A DNA stretch of 64,000 bases from Bacteroidaceae bacterium (GCA_017555845.1 JAFZFO010000037.1:100058-164057); one strand, 5' to 3'; positions 46,851 through 56,293 are shown, counted from the first letter of the stretch. Numbers and translations: made by a program. Notes: a model not told the origin generated them from the sequence alone.

Positions 46851-46915
46851 ATTTGAAAATAATTATTTGACTATCCGTATAGGTTGTATAAAACACAATG
46901 CAATAATATATCAGA

Positions 46916-48091
46916 CTACTTTTTGTAGAGTTCGATAATAGTTATCTCGGGACGTGCGCCAATGCGTGCAAAGTATCCCACACAGCCAATGCCGTCATTG
47001 ATATACAATCTGCTTTCTCCATCCTCATATAAACCACTCCACTCATTATACATGAATTTGGCAGGAGAGCAGCCTCCTATCTTCATCTGCATTGCGTGTA
47101 CATGACCGCTAAGGGTAAGGTCGCTGTACCCACTTTCATGAAGAGAGTGCCACAACTGTGGTAAATGTGAAACAGTAATATTGAAAACAGAAGCGGACAC
47201 ATTATTATATATATTGTCAATATCTACACCTTTTACAGCATCGGTAGAATGCTTGTATTTTAACAACTCCTCATTATAATCAATACCGGTTACAGATATG
47301 GTATCCTTCTCCTTATGTATATATATAGTACTATCTCTCAGAACCACCCAACCGGCGCGTTCCATCTTAACCTGTAGAGTATCCATATTCGTACTTCTTT
47401 GGGCTTTATTGGAGCTTTTAACATACGCACCAGTATCATGATTACCAAAAACCATAAAAACGCCGTCAGTTGCCTTAAAATGAGAATATACTCCAAGCAG
47501 GGGCTCATTGATCTCGGAATGATGTATGTTGATCATATCGCCACCGAAAAGTATAAGGTCAACATTGTTTCTATCTATGATTCCATTTATTTCATCAAGT
47601 TGTTCAACAGGAGATATCATTGAACCGATATGTATATCGGAAATGAAAGCCACTCTATATCCATTGAATTCAACAGGGAGGTTTTCAAAATACAACTCCA
47701 CCTTGTTTACCTTATAATTCACTCGGGTTACAAAGACTGAATATATGAATGTCAAAAAAAGAGCCGATGAGACTGCAATAGCTATCCACAACCAAACCCT
47801 TCTACTCGACGGTAACCAGATACAGTAAAAGAGTAGCCTCGGCAAAGACAGTGCGAGATATGTTGTCAACAATGCCATCGCGACCTTCATCATGAAAGCG
47901 CAATTCCCTTCGTTTATAAAAAAGTACATGAGAAGTGGAGTGGACAATATAAGCAGATATGATACAGCCACAACAGAAAGAAAGGCACATCTTACCACAT
48001 TGTTGATTCCACTCTTTGATATGCGATGATAAGCCTTATAATCGAGATATATTCCAAACAAGGCAATGAATATGGTTATTGCAATTGTCAT
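46916..48091 (-). CDS. Membrane-anchored calcineurin-like metallophosphoesterase
   Basis: 391 residues. Four hydrophobic segments occupy residues 1-130 (MTIAITIFIALFGIYLDY, LSVVAVSYLLILSTPLLMYFF, MALLTTYLALSLPRLLFYCIW, LWIAIAVSSALFLTFIYSV). The phosphoesterase domain follows with all metal motifs: FISDIHIGS, LFGGDMINIHHSE, FGNHDTGAY, VSHLPQLW and SGHVHAMQ. This resembles YkuE/UDP-diacylglucosamine-hydrolase-like proteins that act on lipids or envelope nucleotides, but the substrate is unknown. It is the last gene before the AT-rich intergenic region. Confidence 0.93.
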   Translation of the reverse strand: MTIAITIFIALFGIYLDYKAYHRISKSGINNVVRCAFLSVVAVSYLLILSTPLLMYFFINEGNCAFMMKVAMALLTTYLALSLPRLLFYCIWLPSSRRVWLWIAIAVSSALFLTFIYSVFVTRVNYKVNKVELYFENLPVEFNGYRVAFISDIHIGSMISPVEQLDEINGIIDRNNVDLILFGGDMINIHHSEINEPLLGVYSHFKATDGVFMVFGNHDTGAYVKSSNKAQRSTNMDTLQVKMERAGWVVLRDSTIYIHKEKDTISVTGIDYNEELLKYKHSTDAVKGVDIDNIYNNVSASVFNITVSHLPQLWHSLHESGYSDLTLSGHVHAMQMKIGGCSPAKFMYNEWSGLYEDGESRLYINDGIGCVGYFARIGARPEITIIELYKK

Positions 48092-48636
48092 AGTCTTACA
48101 TTTACTTTTAACTTATTTGGTCAGTATATTCCATTTATCCACTCTTTCAACCGATCTTATATTATATATATCCTTTTTAAAAATTTAAAAAGATTAACAA
48201 CAACAATAACTCCTGTTAATAATGATGAGAAAAAATATCAATAAAACTTGCATTTTGACTTATTAGTTTAAGAGAAATAGATACTAACATCTTTTCAACA
48301 AGTCAAAATATTGATAAATAATCAATTGTGTGTAGTTATCAACAATCTACTACCTACCTTTTCCCTTGATAAAAAGTGTTCATTTGGCTGTTGAAAACTG
48401 TTGATATCATACTTGAAAAAAAGTCATTAAAAAATGGTAAAATAATTTGGTATTTTAATTGCATCTTTGGCTTATCCAATTGTTCATAAAAACAAAATTG
48501 AAAAGACATTTTTTTTACTTTACTTTTCAAGTTGTTTTCAACACTTTATTAACAATGTTTTTAACATATGTTTTAAACAATCCAATACAAATGTACTGTT
48601 TTACTCTTTCAAATAATTAAATGGATTAAGTTTTAA

Positions 48637-48785
48637 GTAACAATATAGATGTTGACCCAATGTTGACATTATTCGCAAATTTGTCATCCTGAACGGATGT
48701 GAAGGATCTCATAACCACGCAGAACAGAGATACTTCGCTTTGCTCAGTATGACAGGGGCCGCTGGGTTAACTTCTATATCGTTAC
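48637..48785. repeat. Composite inverted repeat (REP/MITE-like)
   Basis: Outer arms GTAACAATATAGATGTTGAC (48637-) and its near-complement ending ATCGTTAC at 48785 match at 20 of 23 positions. Nested inside is a second imperfect dyad: TGTCATCCTGAACGGATGTG (48682-) against CTTTGCTCAGTATGACA (to 48754). The inner part resembles the GTCATCCTGA...CTCAGGATGAC repeats scattered through Bacteroidales genomes (from memory). No coding sequence. Confidence 0.7.
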
Positions 48786-48912
48786 CTAAATTTATATAAA
48801 ATCAAAAATACTTGATATACTTTTCCTGATTTTTCTGCAAAGTATAGGTTTTCTTCATCAAAAATAGAGTTATCTTCTTTTTGTATAATAAAAAATATAG
48901 CCCACGTTACAA

Positions 48913-48960
48913 TGAAGTGAACCCCAAAAGTTAGACAAAAAACTTTTGGGGTTCACTTCA
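48913..48960. repeat. Perfect 20-bp-arm palindrome resembling IS3-family ends
   Basis: TGAAGTGAACCCCAAAAGTT (48913-48932) and its exact complement (48941-48960) flank AGACAAAA. The AACCCCAAAAGTTAGACAAAA part resembles terminal repeats of IS3-family (IS150-like) elements of Bacteroidota, so this may be a MITE or excision scar. It lies 22 bp past the SusD-like gene stop and might also end its transcript, although no U-run follows. Confidence 0.65.
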
Positions 48961-48982
48961 GTCATGACATGTTAATAGATAA

Positions 48983-50881
48983 TTAAAAATTGGCTTTATC
49001 CACATCCCACCACAAACGTGTTGCTTGCTCATCGGGTCCACCTAATCTTTTTATTCCACTTTCTTCTATCAATTCTTTTGTTTTCTCATCTGTTGGAACC
49101 CAAGGAATACGACGGATTATATCTCCATACTGTAAACTTCCGTCACCATCTTCAGGGTTCAGTACTGGGAATAGTTTCGGGTATCCTGTTCGGCGCAATT
49201 CGGTCCATGCCTCTGTTGATAACGGGAACAAAGCAATATACTTCTGTGTAATGATTTTTTCAAGCTTTGTCTCCTTGTCGTCTGTATCGTTCCATTTGAC
49301 ACCTATTTCAGTGGGAGATTTCCAAGGCTCACCTTCACCTGTCGGGTCAATATTCCAGTACTCTGTAGCTGTCTCCTGCATCATATACTCTTCGACAAGG
49401 CTATTGTATGGCGATTGGTCAACGAATATCGGACAGTCAAAGTAGCCGTTGCGGATACCGCGCTCATAGAAGAACTGTGCATCGCCACCCATGTTCCAGC
49501 CACGGAGAGCACCCTCGGCACGCAAGAAGTCAACCTCGGCCCACTTGATGAAGTAGAGTGGAGGCATTGCCATACCCCAGCTCTCTGTGTTGATCTTTGA
49601 GAATGCCTGGAGTTGGTTGATAGAGTAGACCTGACCTGTACCGACCATTGTACCAGAACGCAAACCGCAGATTCTTGTACCTGTTGGGAGTGTCTCCTCC
49701 TCCTCTTCGTTGAAAATCTCGTTGTTGTTGTTGTCGAACACATAGCCCGCCTTTGAGTATGGGTGGTTCAAACTCATCATCAATGTCTCGAGTGAAGCCG
49801 AGAGAACAAGGTCACCCCAGCTGTTGATGATGTTGATGAGTGGGTGGCTAAAGCCAAGGAAAATTGGGTAGAGACCCTGCTGCTCCCATTCGCTCTCTAT
49901 CACACCACCATTTTCAGGAGCAACTGCAGCCTCGGCCCACTTCTTTGCTGTGGCTGGCTCAACCTTTACAATGTGCATAGCCATACGGAGTTTCAAAGAG
50001 TTTGCGAGCTTGATGTATGTGCTGAAGCCCATGTCGCTCTCAAGGTAGAATTTTGGGTTTGTATCGTGGAATTGTGACAATACACTAACAATCATCTCTT
50101 TGTACCAATCAGGACGGTTGTTCTCATAATACTGTAAGCAGGCAACGATGTTGTCGAGGTCCTTTACGATAGCATAGTAGATGCTGCGTACGTTGTTGTA
50201 GACGCGTGGGTTCGCAAGGTTCTGCTTGTCATCGAAATATGTATAAGGACCTGCAAGGTCAGCCTGCTCCTGTGCTGTGATACAGTAGAACAACAGATTG
50301 ATTGCCTTTATTTCCGGGATGTTGTTTATCTGTTCGGTGTTGAGCAATGGAATGAACGCGTCCTTTGCAATTGTGTAGCTGCCTAAGGCATTACTGTTGA
50401 AATCGGCCGAGAGGTCATAGGTTGATGTGTGCCTACCATACATGAAGTCGTAGTGGGGGATAGTGAAATAACCCGCATAAAGGTCCGGTCCAAATGAGTA
50501 CTGGCGCTGGTAAGCGTGTGATGCAGGCTTTTCGCCATAATTGTTGCCACCACGCATGGCATAACGGCCACCCATTGCCTGGGCAAACTGTACCTGGAGT
50601 GCATTTATTGCTTGAGCTACTTCTTCCTGTATTAATTCTCTCTTGTAGTCGAGCTTGTCGGCCTCTGTATCAATATATACAAGCTCGTTGAGACTGGCTG
50701 TGTCTACAGGAGTAGTTGTATTTATCTTATAATAAAAATCTATAAAATCTATATTGTCAATTTCAAAACTTGTAACACCATCAGTTGTGTGTATTTGCAT
50801 AATCTTTACAGTGTCTACAATCTGTGCATTTACGGCTAAAGTAAACAACAGTGCAAAAGTGGAAATAATCCTTTTCATCAT
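48983..50881 (-). CDS. Orphan SusD-like protein without lipobox (SusD-like_2 type)
   Basis: 632 residues. The signal peptide MMKRIISTFALLFTLAVNAQ ends in a normal signal-peptidase-I site, with no cysteine, unlike true SusD lipoproteins. A short domain KIMQIHTTDGVTSFEIDNID (about residues 28-47) resembles the start of many Bacteroidota secreted proteins. The rest matches the SusD/RagB superfamily: LLFYCITAQEQADLAGPYTY, KLANSLKLRMAMHIVKVEP, IKWAEVDFLRAEGALRGWN, EKIITQKYIALFPLSTEAWTELRRTGYP, and a WWDVDKANF end typical of SusD-like_2. No susC is adjacent. Its start overlaps the small T9SS-tail gene by four bases. Its location and partner are unknown. Confidence 0.88.
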   Translation of the reverse strand: MMKRIISTFALLFTLAVNAQIVDTVKIMQIHTTDGVTSFEIDNIDFIDFYYKINTTTPVDTASLNELVYIDTEADKLDYKRELIQEEVAQAINALQVQFAQAMGGRYAMRGGNNYGEKPASHAYQRQYSFGPDLYAGYFTIPHYDFMYGRHTSTYDLSADFNSNALGSYTIAKDAFIPLLNTEQINNIPEIKAINLLFYCITAQEQADLAGPYTYFDDKQNLANPRVYNNVRSIYYAIVKDLDNIVACLQYYENNRPDWYKEMIVSVLSQFHDTNPKFYLESDMGFSTYIKLANSLKLRMAMHIVKVEPATAKKWAEAAVAPENGGVIESEWEQQGLYPIFLGFSHPLINIINSWGDLVLSASLETLMMSLNHPYSKAGYVFDNNNNEIFNEEEEETLPTGTRICGLRSGTMVGTGQVYSINQLQAFSKINTESWGMAMPPLYFIKWAEVDFLRAEGALRGWNMGGDAQFFYERGIRNGYFDCPIFVDQSPYNSLVEEYMMQETATEYWNIDPTGEGEPWKSPTEIGVKWNDTDDKETKLEKIITQKYIALFPLSTEAWTELRRTGYPKLFPVLNPEDGDGSLQYGDIIRRIPWVPTDEKTKELIEESGIKRLGGPDEQATRLWWDVDKANF

Positions 50882-51345
50882 CTTATGATTTTAAATGAGT
50901 GATTGTTTACTTTTATTATATATACTCCTTTTTGAAGTGTGTTCAATTCAATCTTCGCACAATTGTCGCTCTTTGTTAAAATAGTGTCACACACTCTTCC
51001 ACTTATGTCATACACATTTATATCTGCATCCCCGGCAACTCCTTCTATGAACAGTAAATCTGGGTTGGTATATGTGAAGTGAATTTTGTCTATATTTTCA
51101 TTGACATCACTGATACCTGTATCATCCACCTCTTTAAAATAATATTTTATAATATCCAATAAATTATAAGATATCTCTATTTCAGTGGTTTTTATAACCA
51201 GTCTATCATTTTCAAAACTTATAATAGGTTTATCCAGTAATGAATAACTGTGTTGTTTTGAGTTATTCATTTCTATTACCAGATGATAATCGGCATACAT
51301 TGGTAATGAGAATAAAATGGCTAAAATAAATAATATCTTTTTCAT
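50878..51345 (-). CDS. Small secreted protein with T9SS type A sorting domain
   Basis: 155 residues. Signal peptide MKKILFILAILFSLPMYA, then a single small beta domain (YHLVIEMNNSKQHSYSLLDK, PIISFENDRLVIKTTEIEISY), then a linker and a type A T9SS tail of about 70 residues (ADINVYDISGRVCDT, LQKGVYIIKVNNHSFKIIR). It is almost all tail, with very little cargo. The gene overlaps the SusD-like gene by four bases. No consensus promoter lies upstream, only the aspC terminator-like hairpin 18 bp before the start, so expression may rely on read-through. Confidence 0.85.
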   Translation of the reverse strand: MKKILFILAILFSLPMYADYHLVIEMNNSKQHSYSLLDKPIISFENDRLVIKTTEIEISYNLLDIIKYYFKEVDDTGISDVNENIDKIHFTYTNPDLLFIEGVAGDADINVYDISGRVCDTILTKSDNCAKIELNTLQKGVYIIKVNNHSFKIIR

Positions 51346-51362
51346 GACATAAATAAATTAAT

Positions 51363-51407
51363 AAGGTTACCACCATCTTGTATTGATACAAGACAGTAGG
51401 TAACCTT
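51363..51407 (-). terminator. Terminator-like hairpin after the aminotransferase
   Basis: Outer stem AAGGTTACC/GGTAACCTT and an inner stem CTTGTA/TACAAG separated by mismatched loops. It lies 16 bp past the stop at 51423 and is followed on the minus strand by TTATTAATTTATTT. Confidence 0.65.
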
Positions 51408-51422
51408 TAAAAATAATTTTTA

Positions 51423-52616
51423 TTACTGTAGTTTTGCAAGTGCCTCCTTGATGCGGCGTATAGCTTCAACGATATTCTCATCGCTTGTAGCGTAGCTCAT
51501 TCTGAAGCATTCAGGTGCACCGAACGATGTACCGCCTACAGCAGCCACGTGAGCCTCGGTCAACAGGTACATTGCGAGGTCATCGCTGTCGTTGATAACT
51601 GTTCCATTGTAGCTCTTGCCATAGAATGAACTGCATTTTGGGAACAGGTAGAATGCACCCTCTGGAACATTGACCTCAAGACCAGGAATCTCTTTTGCAA
51701 GCTTTACAATGAGGTCACGACGGCGCTGGAATGCCTGGCGCATCTCTTCAACTGGCTCCTGTGAACCTGTGTAAGCCTCCAATGATGCCATCTGTGAAAC
51801 AGAGCAAGGTCCACTTGTGTACTGTCCCTGCAACTTGTTACAACCCTTTACAATCCACTCTGCAGCGGCAAGGTAACCAATGCGCCAGCCGGTCATTGCA
51901 TATGCTTTTGAAACACCATTGATGATGATTACACGCTCTCTGATCTCCTCAAACTGTGCAATACTCTCATGCTTGCCTACATAGCTGATGTGCTCATAAA
52001 TCTCATCAGCAACAACGAATACCTGTGGATATTTTGCAAGTACATCGGCAAGTTCCTTCAATTCTTCCTTGGTATATACCGAACCTGTTGGGTTTGATGG
52101 AGAACACAGGATCAACATCTTTGTCTTTGGAGTGATGGCAGCCTCAAGCTGTGCTCCTGTGATTTTGAAGTTCTGCTCAATACCAGCACTTACAATAACT
52201 GGTGTACCGTCGGCAAGCTTAACCATATCGGGGTAGCTTACCCAATAAGGAGCCGGTACAATAACCTCATCGCCTGGATTTACAAGTGCCATGATAGCGT
52301 TGCACACAGCCTGCTTCGCACCGTTCGATACTGAAATCTGTGTCTCCTTGAACTCCAATCCGTTCTCATTCTTTAGCTTTTCAACAATAGCCTTGCGCAA
52401 TGATGGATAACCGGGAACTGGAGAGTAACGTGACCAGTTGTCATCAATAGCCTGCTTTGCTGCAGCCTTAATTGCGTCTGGGGTGTTGAAATCTGGTTCA
52501 CCGACACTCATATTTATAACGTCTACGCCCTGTACTTTCAACTCCTGGCTTTTCTGTGACATAGCCAATGTTGCCGATGGCGCCAATCGGTTTACGCGAT
52601 CTGATAATTTGTTCAT
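51423..52616 (-). CDS. aspC: Aspartate aminotransferase, class I/II PLP-dependent
   Basis: 397 residues. The PLP lysine is near residue 238 in INGVSKAYAMTGWRIGYLA. Other fold-type I residues are SVGEPDFNTPDAI, SVSNGAKQAVCNAIMAL, CSPSNPTGSVY and VVADEIYEHISY. The FRMSYATSDENI end includes the substrate Arg region. It interconverts aspartate and oxaloacetate with glutamate as partner; close relatives also act on aromatic amino acids, so aspC is the likeliest but not certain name. It is 12 bp downstream of ribBA and probably in one operon with lptF/G and ribBA. Confidence 0.93.
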   Translation of the reverse strand: MNKLSDRVNRLAPSATLAMSQKSQELKVQGVDVINMSVGEPDFNTPDAIKAAAKQAIDDNWSRYSPVPGYPSLRKAIVEKLKNENGLEFKETQISVSNGAKQAVCNAIMALVNPGDEVIVPAPYWVSYPDMVKLADGTPVIVSAGIEQNFKITGAQLEAAITPKTKMLILCSPSNPTGSVYTKEELKELADVLAKYPQVFVVADEIYEHISYVGKHESIAQFEEIRERVIIINGVSKAYAMTGWRIGYLAAAEWIVKGCNKLQGQYTSGPCSVSQMASLEAYTGSQEPVEEMRQAFQRRRDLIVKLAKEIPGLEVNVPEGAFYLFPKCSSFYGKSYNGTVINDSDDLAMYLLTEAHVAAVGGTSFGAPECFRMSYATSDENIVEAIRRIKEALAKLQ

Positions 52617-52628
52617 ACAGTATCTTTG

Positions 52629-53852
52629 TTAGTTATTTTTCTTATTGAAATGAAATGTGTGTCCCATACGTTCTGCCTTTGTATGCAGGTAGCGTGAGTT
52701 GTGGTTGTTAGGCTCAATTTCAATACCTACAATTTCAGTTATTGTAAGTCCGTAGCTCTCGAGTCCAAGTCTCTTTACAGGGTTGTTGGTAATGAGTCGC
52801 ATGTTGTGTACACCTACCTTGCGCAGAATCTCGGCGCCAACACCGTAATCTCTCTCATCGGCCTTGAATCCAAGACACAGGTTTGCATCCACGGTATCCA
52901 TACCCTCTTCCTGCAACTTGTACGCACGCATCTTGTTCATGAGTCCAATACCGCGTCCCTCCTGGTTAAGGTATACTACAACACCCTTTCCTGTTTCATT
53001 GATGAGTTTCATTGCCTCATGGAGCTGTGAACCGCAGTCACAACGCTGTGAACCGAAAATGTCTCCGGTCATGCATGATGAGTGTACACGTACAAGTATA
53101 GGTTCATTCTCATCCCACTCGCCCTTGATGAGTGCAACGTGTTCAAGACCGTTTGATTTCTGACGGAATGGTATAAGGCGGAAATGTCCGAACTCTGTTG
53201 GCATATCAACCTCCTCGCCCTGCTCAACAGTAGATTCCTGTTTAAGTCTGTATTCAATGAGGTCCTTGATTGATATTATTTTCAGGTTGTGCTCCTTTGC
53301 AATCTCAACCAGCTGTGGCATACGTGCCATTGTACCATCCTCGTTCATGATCTCAATGAGGGCTGCAGCAGGGTAGAGTCCTGCAAGGCGTGCAAGGTCA
53401 ATACTTGCCTCTGTGTGTCCTGCACGGCGCAATACGCCATTGTCCTGGGCATACAAAGGGTTTATGTGTCCAGGGCGTGCAAATGTCTCGGGCTTGCTGT
53501 CGGGCGATGCCAATGCCTTGATTGTTGCAGCACGGTCAGCGGTAGATACTCCGGTAGAACAACCCTCAACCTTGTCAATGGTCACTGTAAACGGTGTACC
53601 CAACAAGCTTGTGTTTGAACTTACCTGTGGTGCCAGATCAAGTTCTTTGCAACGTGACAATGTAATAGGGGCGCAAAGTACTCCGCGTCCGTTCTTGAGC
53701 ATGAAGTTAACAGCCTCGGGAGTAATCTTCTCGGCAGCTATGATAAAGTCGCCTTCATTCTCTCTGTCCTCATCGTCAACTACAATAAGGAACTTACCCT
53801 CTCTGAAATCCTCGAGAGCCTCCTCAATCGTATTTAATTTAAATCCGTTCAT
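52629..53852 (-). CDS. ribBA: Bifunctional DHBP synthase / GTP cyclohydrolase II
   Basis: 407 residues, a fusion. The N-terminal DHBP synthase (1-200) has [20 protein letters not shown] and [20 protein letters not shown]. The C-terminal GTP cyclohydrolase II (205-400) has [20 protein letters not shown] with the zinc cysteines, [20 protein letters not shown] and [20 protein letters not shown]. Both reactions start riboflavin synthesis, supplying FAD for MnmG and the fumarate reductase flavoprotein. No FMN riboswitch is visible; the gene overlaps lptF/G by four bases. Confidence 0.98.
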   Translation of the reverse strand: MNGFKLNTIEEALEDFREGKFLIVVDDEDRENEGDFIIAAEKITPEAVNFMLKNGRGVLCAPITLSRCKELDLAPQVSSNTSLLGTPFTVTIDKVEGCSTGVSTADRAATIKALASPDSKPETFARPGHINPLYAQDNGVLRRAGHTEASIDLARLAGLYPAAALIEIMNEDGTMARMPQLVEIAKEHNLKIISIKDLIEYRLKQESTVEQGEEVDMPTEFGHFRLIPFRQKSNGLEHVALIKGEWDENEPILVRVHSSCMTGDIFGSQRCDCGSQLHEAMKLINETGKGVVVYLNQEGRGIGLMNKMRAYKLQEEGMDTVDANLCLGFKADERDYGVGAEILRKVGVHNMRLITNNPVKRLGLESYGLTITEIVGIEIEPNNHNSRYLHTKAERMGHTFHFNKKNN

Positions 53853-55771
53853 TTATCTATATTTATAAGTTTTTCCCTTTTTATGATATTTATTATCTCT
53901 CTTGTCTTTGTTTCAACCTTTGTCAGTTCAATCATCAGTTTTATTCTGCCTCTTATTGAACGTGCATAAACCAAAAGGCTTATAGGCAATACCGGAAGCA
54001 AAATGATATTCATCCATCTCTTTTTGAAAGGAGATGATACCGCCTTTACATTCAATACCGGTATTTCATTCAGGTATATTATAATCTTTCTGTTCTCACT
54101 GTTGCTCAGCTCCTCAACGGTTTTTTCAAGTTTTCCATTCAATGTCTGCAGTACATAATCTTTCTCATTGAAGAACACTGTCTTTATTGAAGGGAGGCGT
54201 TTTAGCCTGTTCTTGGTCTTATAGATTCGTGAAATACTGTATATCTCCTTCAGATTATTGTAACACTTTTCATAGTCGGGAGTGTCAATTATAATCTCTT
54301 TAAGAGTTATCTGTCTTGCTTCGGATATCATGAATATCTTCTTGAAGAAACTCTTTATGGCATCATTTTTAAGTATTCCCGAGTCTTTGTTTGCCTGATA
54401 AGTAAAGAACAGTCCCAAAGGTACAAGAATCATTGTACTCCACCAAGAACCGAACCATATTTTCCACACACCTTCGCTTGCCATTTTTGAACCCGATGTC
54501 TCAAAAATGTAGTAAAGTATGAATGTTGCCACCGATATGATGATTGGATATCCCAAACCACCCTTTCTCACAATGGAGCCAAGTGGTGCACCAATGAGCA
54601 GAAAGACTATACAAGCCAATGAAAGTGTTATCTTCTCCCACCAGTATATCTTGTGCTTGTTGAGGTCCTTGTCAAGCTGGTGCAGTATCTTATCGTTTAT
54701 GTCATATGTATTCTTCAGGCTTGTGACATTCCTCAAGGCATCCCTTTTCCACATCAACTTCGACTTTTTTGTCGCGGCATTGTATATACTGTCCACATCC
54801 ATCCTGTATATACCATCCTTCATCATCAAAGTGGAATCGTTCCTGTCAAAGACAATCTTGTCCCTGTAGTTGTTGCGCTTCAGGTGTTTCAGGTTGTCAC
54901 GTCCTATGCTGTCGTTGGATATCTTCAGCGAGTCGACATCCTTTTCAAGCTGTTTCATGTTTTTACCGTCGGCTCTTGTCTTGAGGAAGTCGGCATCCTT
55001 TATTTCAAAACCACCCTCAGTTTCAATGACCACATCCTTTCTTGTAAAGCTTTCACGGCGGTAGTGTGTGTTCTTCTTATTTGAGTTTACCTCATCGAGG
55101 TTCGAGAACTGTTCTCCCGAGAACATTGACAGGATCATGAATCTCTCATCAACGGTATTCTTTATTAAAGCCGAATCGGAAACAAGTATGTTGGTCTTTT
55201 CAAAACCGGCTGACATGTCATATATGGTTACATCATACAACATACCGGTTTCGGTGTTCTTGTTCTTTATATATATGCTGTACCCATCGATTTTATTGTA
55301 GAATATCCTTTCGATAATGTCGCTTTCAGGTGATGTCTGTTTAATTGAATACATCATCCTCAAAAGTTTCATCTGTGCAACAGGTGCCACATTGTTCTGG
55401 AAGTAGAATGATATTCCACCAAACACTGCACAGCACATGAACAATGGAACAAGAGTTCTTATAAGCGGCACTCCTGCCGATTTCATTGCCAGCAGTTCCA
55501 GTTTCTCTCCAAAATTGCCGAATGTCATCAAGGCAGCAAGCAGTATTGCAAGTGGCAATGCTTTTGATACGAGTGATACCGAGCCGAACATGAAGAATTT
55601 TGCGATAATGGACATATCGAGTCCTTTTTCAACAAAATCATCAATCCATCTCCACAGCAGCTGAATGACAAAGATGAAAAGGCAAATGAAGAAGGTAGCC
55701 ATCAAATTTTTCAAAAAGGCCTTTATAATGAAAATATCCAACTTTTTTATGTAAAACCTGGGAAATTTCAT
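53849..55771 (-). CDS. LptF/LptG family LPS export permease
   Basis: 640 residues. Membrane segments cluster at residues 10-120 ([59 protein letters not shown] with the conserved ELLAMKSAG) and at about 375-470 ([32 protein letters not shown]). A long periplasmic domain lies between. The C-terminal 150 residues form an extra region ending in another hydrophobic segment, common in Bacteroidota homologues. It moves LPS from the inner membrane together with LptB. It could be LptF or LptG; the sequence does not decide. Confidence 0.92.
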   Translation of the reverse strand: MKFPRFYIKKLDIFIIKAFLKNLMATFFICLFIFVIQLLWRWIDDFVEKGLDMSIIAKFFMFGSVSLVSKALPLAILLAALMTFGNFGEKLELLAMKSAGVPLIRTLVPLFMCCAVFGGISFYFQNNVAPVAQMKLLRMMYSIKQTSPESDIIERIFYNKIDGYSIYIKNKNTETGMLYDVTIYDMSAGFEKTNILVSDSALIKNTVDERFMILSMFSGEQFSNLDEVNSNKKNTHYRRESFTRKDVVIETEGGFEIKDADFLKTRADGKNMKQLEKDVDSLKISNDSIGRDNLKHLKRNNYRDKIVFDRNDSTLMMKDGIYRMDVDSIYNAATKKSKLMWKRDALRNVTSLKNTYDINDKILHQLDKDLNKHKIYWWEKITLSLACIVFLLIGAPLGSIVRKGGLGYPIIISVATFILYYIFETSGSKMASEGVWKIWFGSWWSTMILVPLGLFFTYQANKDSGILKNDAIKSFFKKIFMISEARQITLKEIIIDTPDYEKCYNNLKEIYSISRIYKTKNRLKRLPSIKTVFFNEKDYVLQTLNGKLEKTVEELSNSENRKIIIYLNEIPVLNVKAVSSPFKKRWMNIILLPVLPISLLVYARSIRGRIKLMIELTKVETKTREIINIIKREKLINIDK

Positions 55772-55823
55772 ATTGGTTATGATGCGGTACCTTGCTGTTT
55801 AAATGGGTTATTCTATATATAAA

Positions 55824-55870
55824 GCACAGAAAACTGCACCCTTTAAAAGGGTGGCTACAGTTTTCTGTGC
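55824..55870 (-). terminator. Strong hairpin between the START-like gene and lptF/G
   Basis: GCACAGAAAACTG/CAGTTTTCTGTGC with an inner CACCCTTT/AAAGGGTG stem. It lies 43 bp after the START-like gene stop and about 50 bp before the lptF/G start. A TAAATTTG box (minus, 55870-55877) overlaps its edge, so the hairpin may sit at the 5' end of the lptF/G message. Confidence 0.7.
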
Positions 55871-55903
55871 AAATTTAGCATATTTTTTGGTTTATATGGC
55901 AAA
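55870..55903 (-). promoter_or_regulatory. Candidate promoter of lptF/G-ribBA-aspC
   Basis: On the minus strand TTTG (55900-55903), 22-nt spacer, TAAATTTG (55870-55877). The -7 box is exact but the spacing is one base over the usual range. Confidence 0.45.
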
Positions 55904-55912
55904 AAGTAGCCA

Positions 55913-56293
55913 TTACATACCCGATAGCCTTCTTAAATTTTCAATTTGTGAATTCCACAACTCCTTTTGGTCTTCAACCTCTCCTTTATCGGCAAAGTCC
56001 GTTATCTCAAGAGTGTTTTCGCGTGTAAGCTCATTATATGAAATTCTCATTTCGAAATAGGTGTTCTGTGATTCATCCTCCCACCTGAATTTGACATACA
56101 CTCCATTCCTTTGTGCCACAAGGTGTGCTACTCTTTTCTCGGTCTTACCCCAATAGAAGTTGTATGTACGGTCAAAACTTTCGACTTTGTCGGCGAACCA
56201 AGGCGACAACCCGGCGGATGTCCCGATATATTTCCATATCATCACCGCACTGCCTTTCATTGGGTATTCAAGAAAAATTTTCTCTTTACTCAT
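55913..56293 (-). CDS. START-like domain protein (SRPBCC fold)
   Basis: 126 residues. It reads as an AHSA1/START-like fold with the N-terminal FLEYPMKGSAVMIWKYIGTSAGLSPWFAD, then FYWGKTEKRVAHLV, VKFRWEDESQNTYFEMRI and a C-terminal helix NSQIENLRRLSGM. Such proteins are conserved single genes in Bacteroidales, with a hydrophobic cavity but no known ligand. A TAACTTTG box at 56301-56308 (minus) lies only eight bases before the ATG, which would make the message almost leaderless. Confidence 0.88.
   Translation of the reverse strand: MSKEKIFLEYPMKGSAVMIWKYIGTSAGLSPWFADKVESFDRTYNFYWGKTEKRVAHLVAQRNGVYVKFRWEDESQNTYFEMRISYNELTRENTLEITDFADKGEVEDQKELWNSQIENLRRLSGM

Larger units (their letters stand above)
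48092..48982. other. AT-rich 890-bp non-coding region; candidate replication origin
   Basis: No gene is seen. The first 560 bp are very AT-rich and carry a repeated 9-mer TTWTCAACA or close variants: 48292-48300 (+), 48336-48344 (+), 48389-48397 (-), 48399-48407 (-, one base off), 48535-48543 (+). Each fits the DnaA-box consensus TTWTNCACA with one or two mismatches. Further matches are TTATCCACT at 48135-48143 and TTATCCAAT at 48472-48480; a perfect TTATCCACA occurs at 48996-49004, inside the end of the next gene. The right half holds two inverted-repeat elements listed separately. Origin function is inference from the box cluster, AT richness, and nearby parS and mnmG. Confidence 0.45.

Noticed and set aside
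48996-49004. Perfect DnaA box TTATCCACA taken alone as an origin
   Set aside because: It lies within the coding end of the SusD-like gene; a single 9-mer can occur by chance, so only the upstream cluster is used as evidence.
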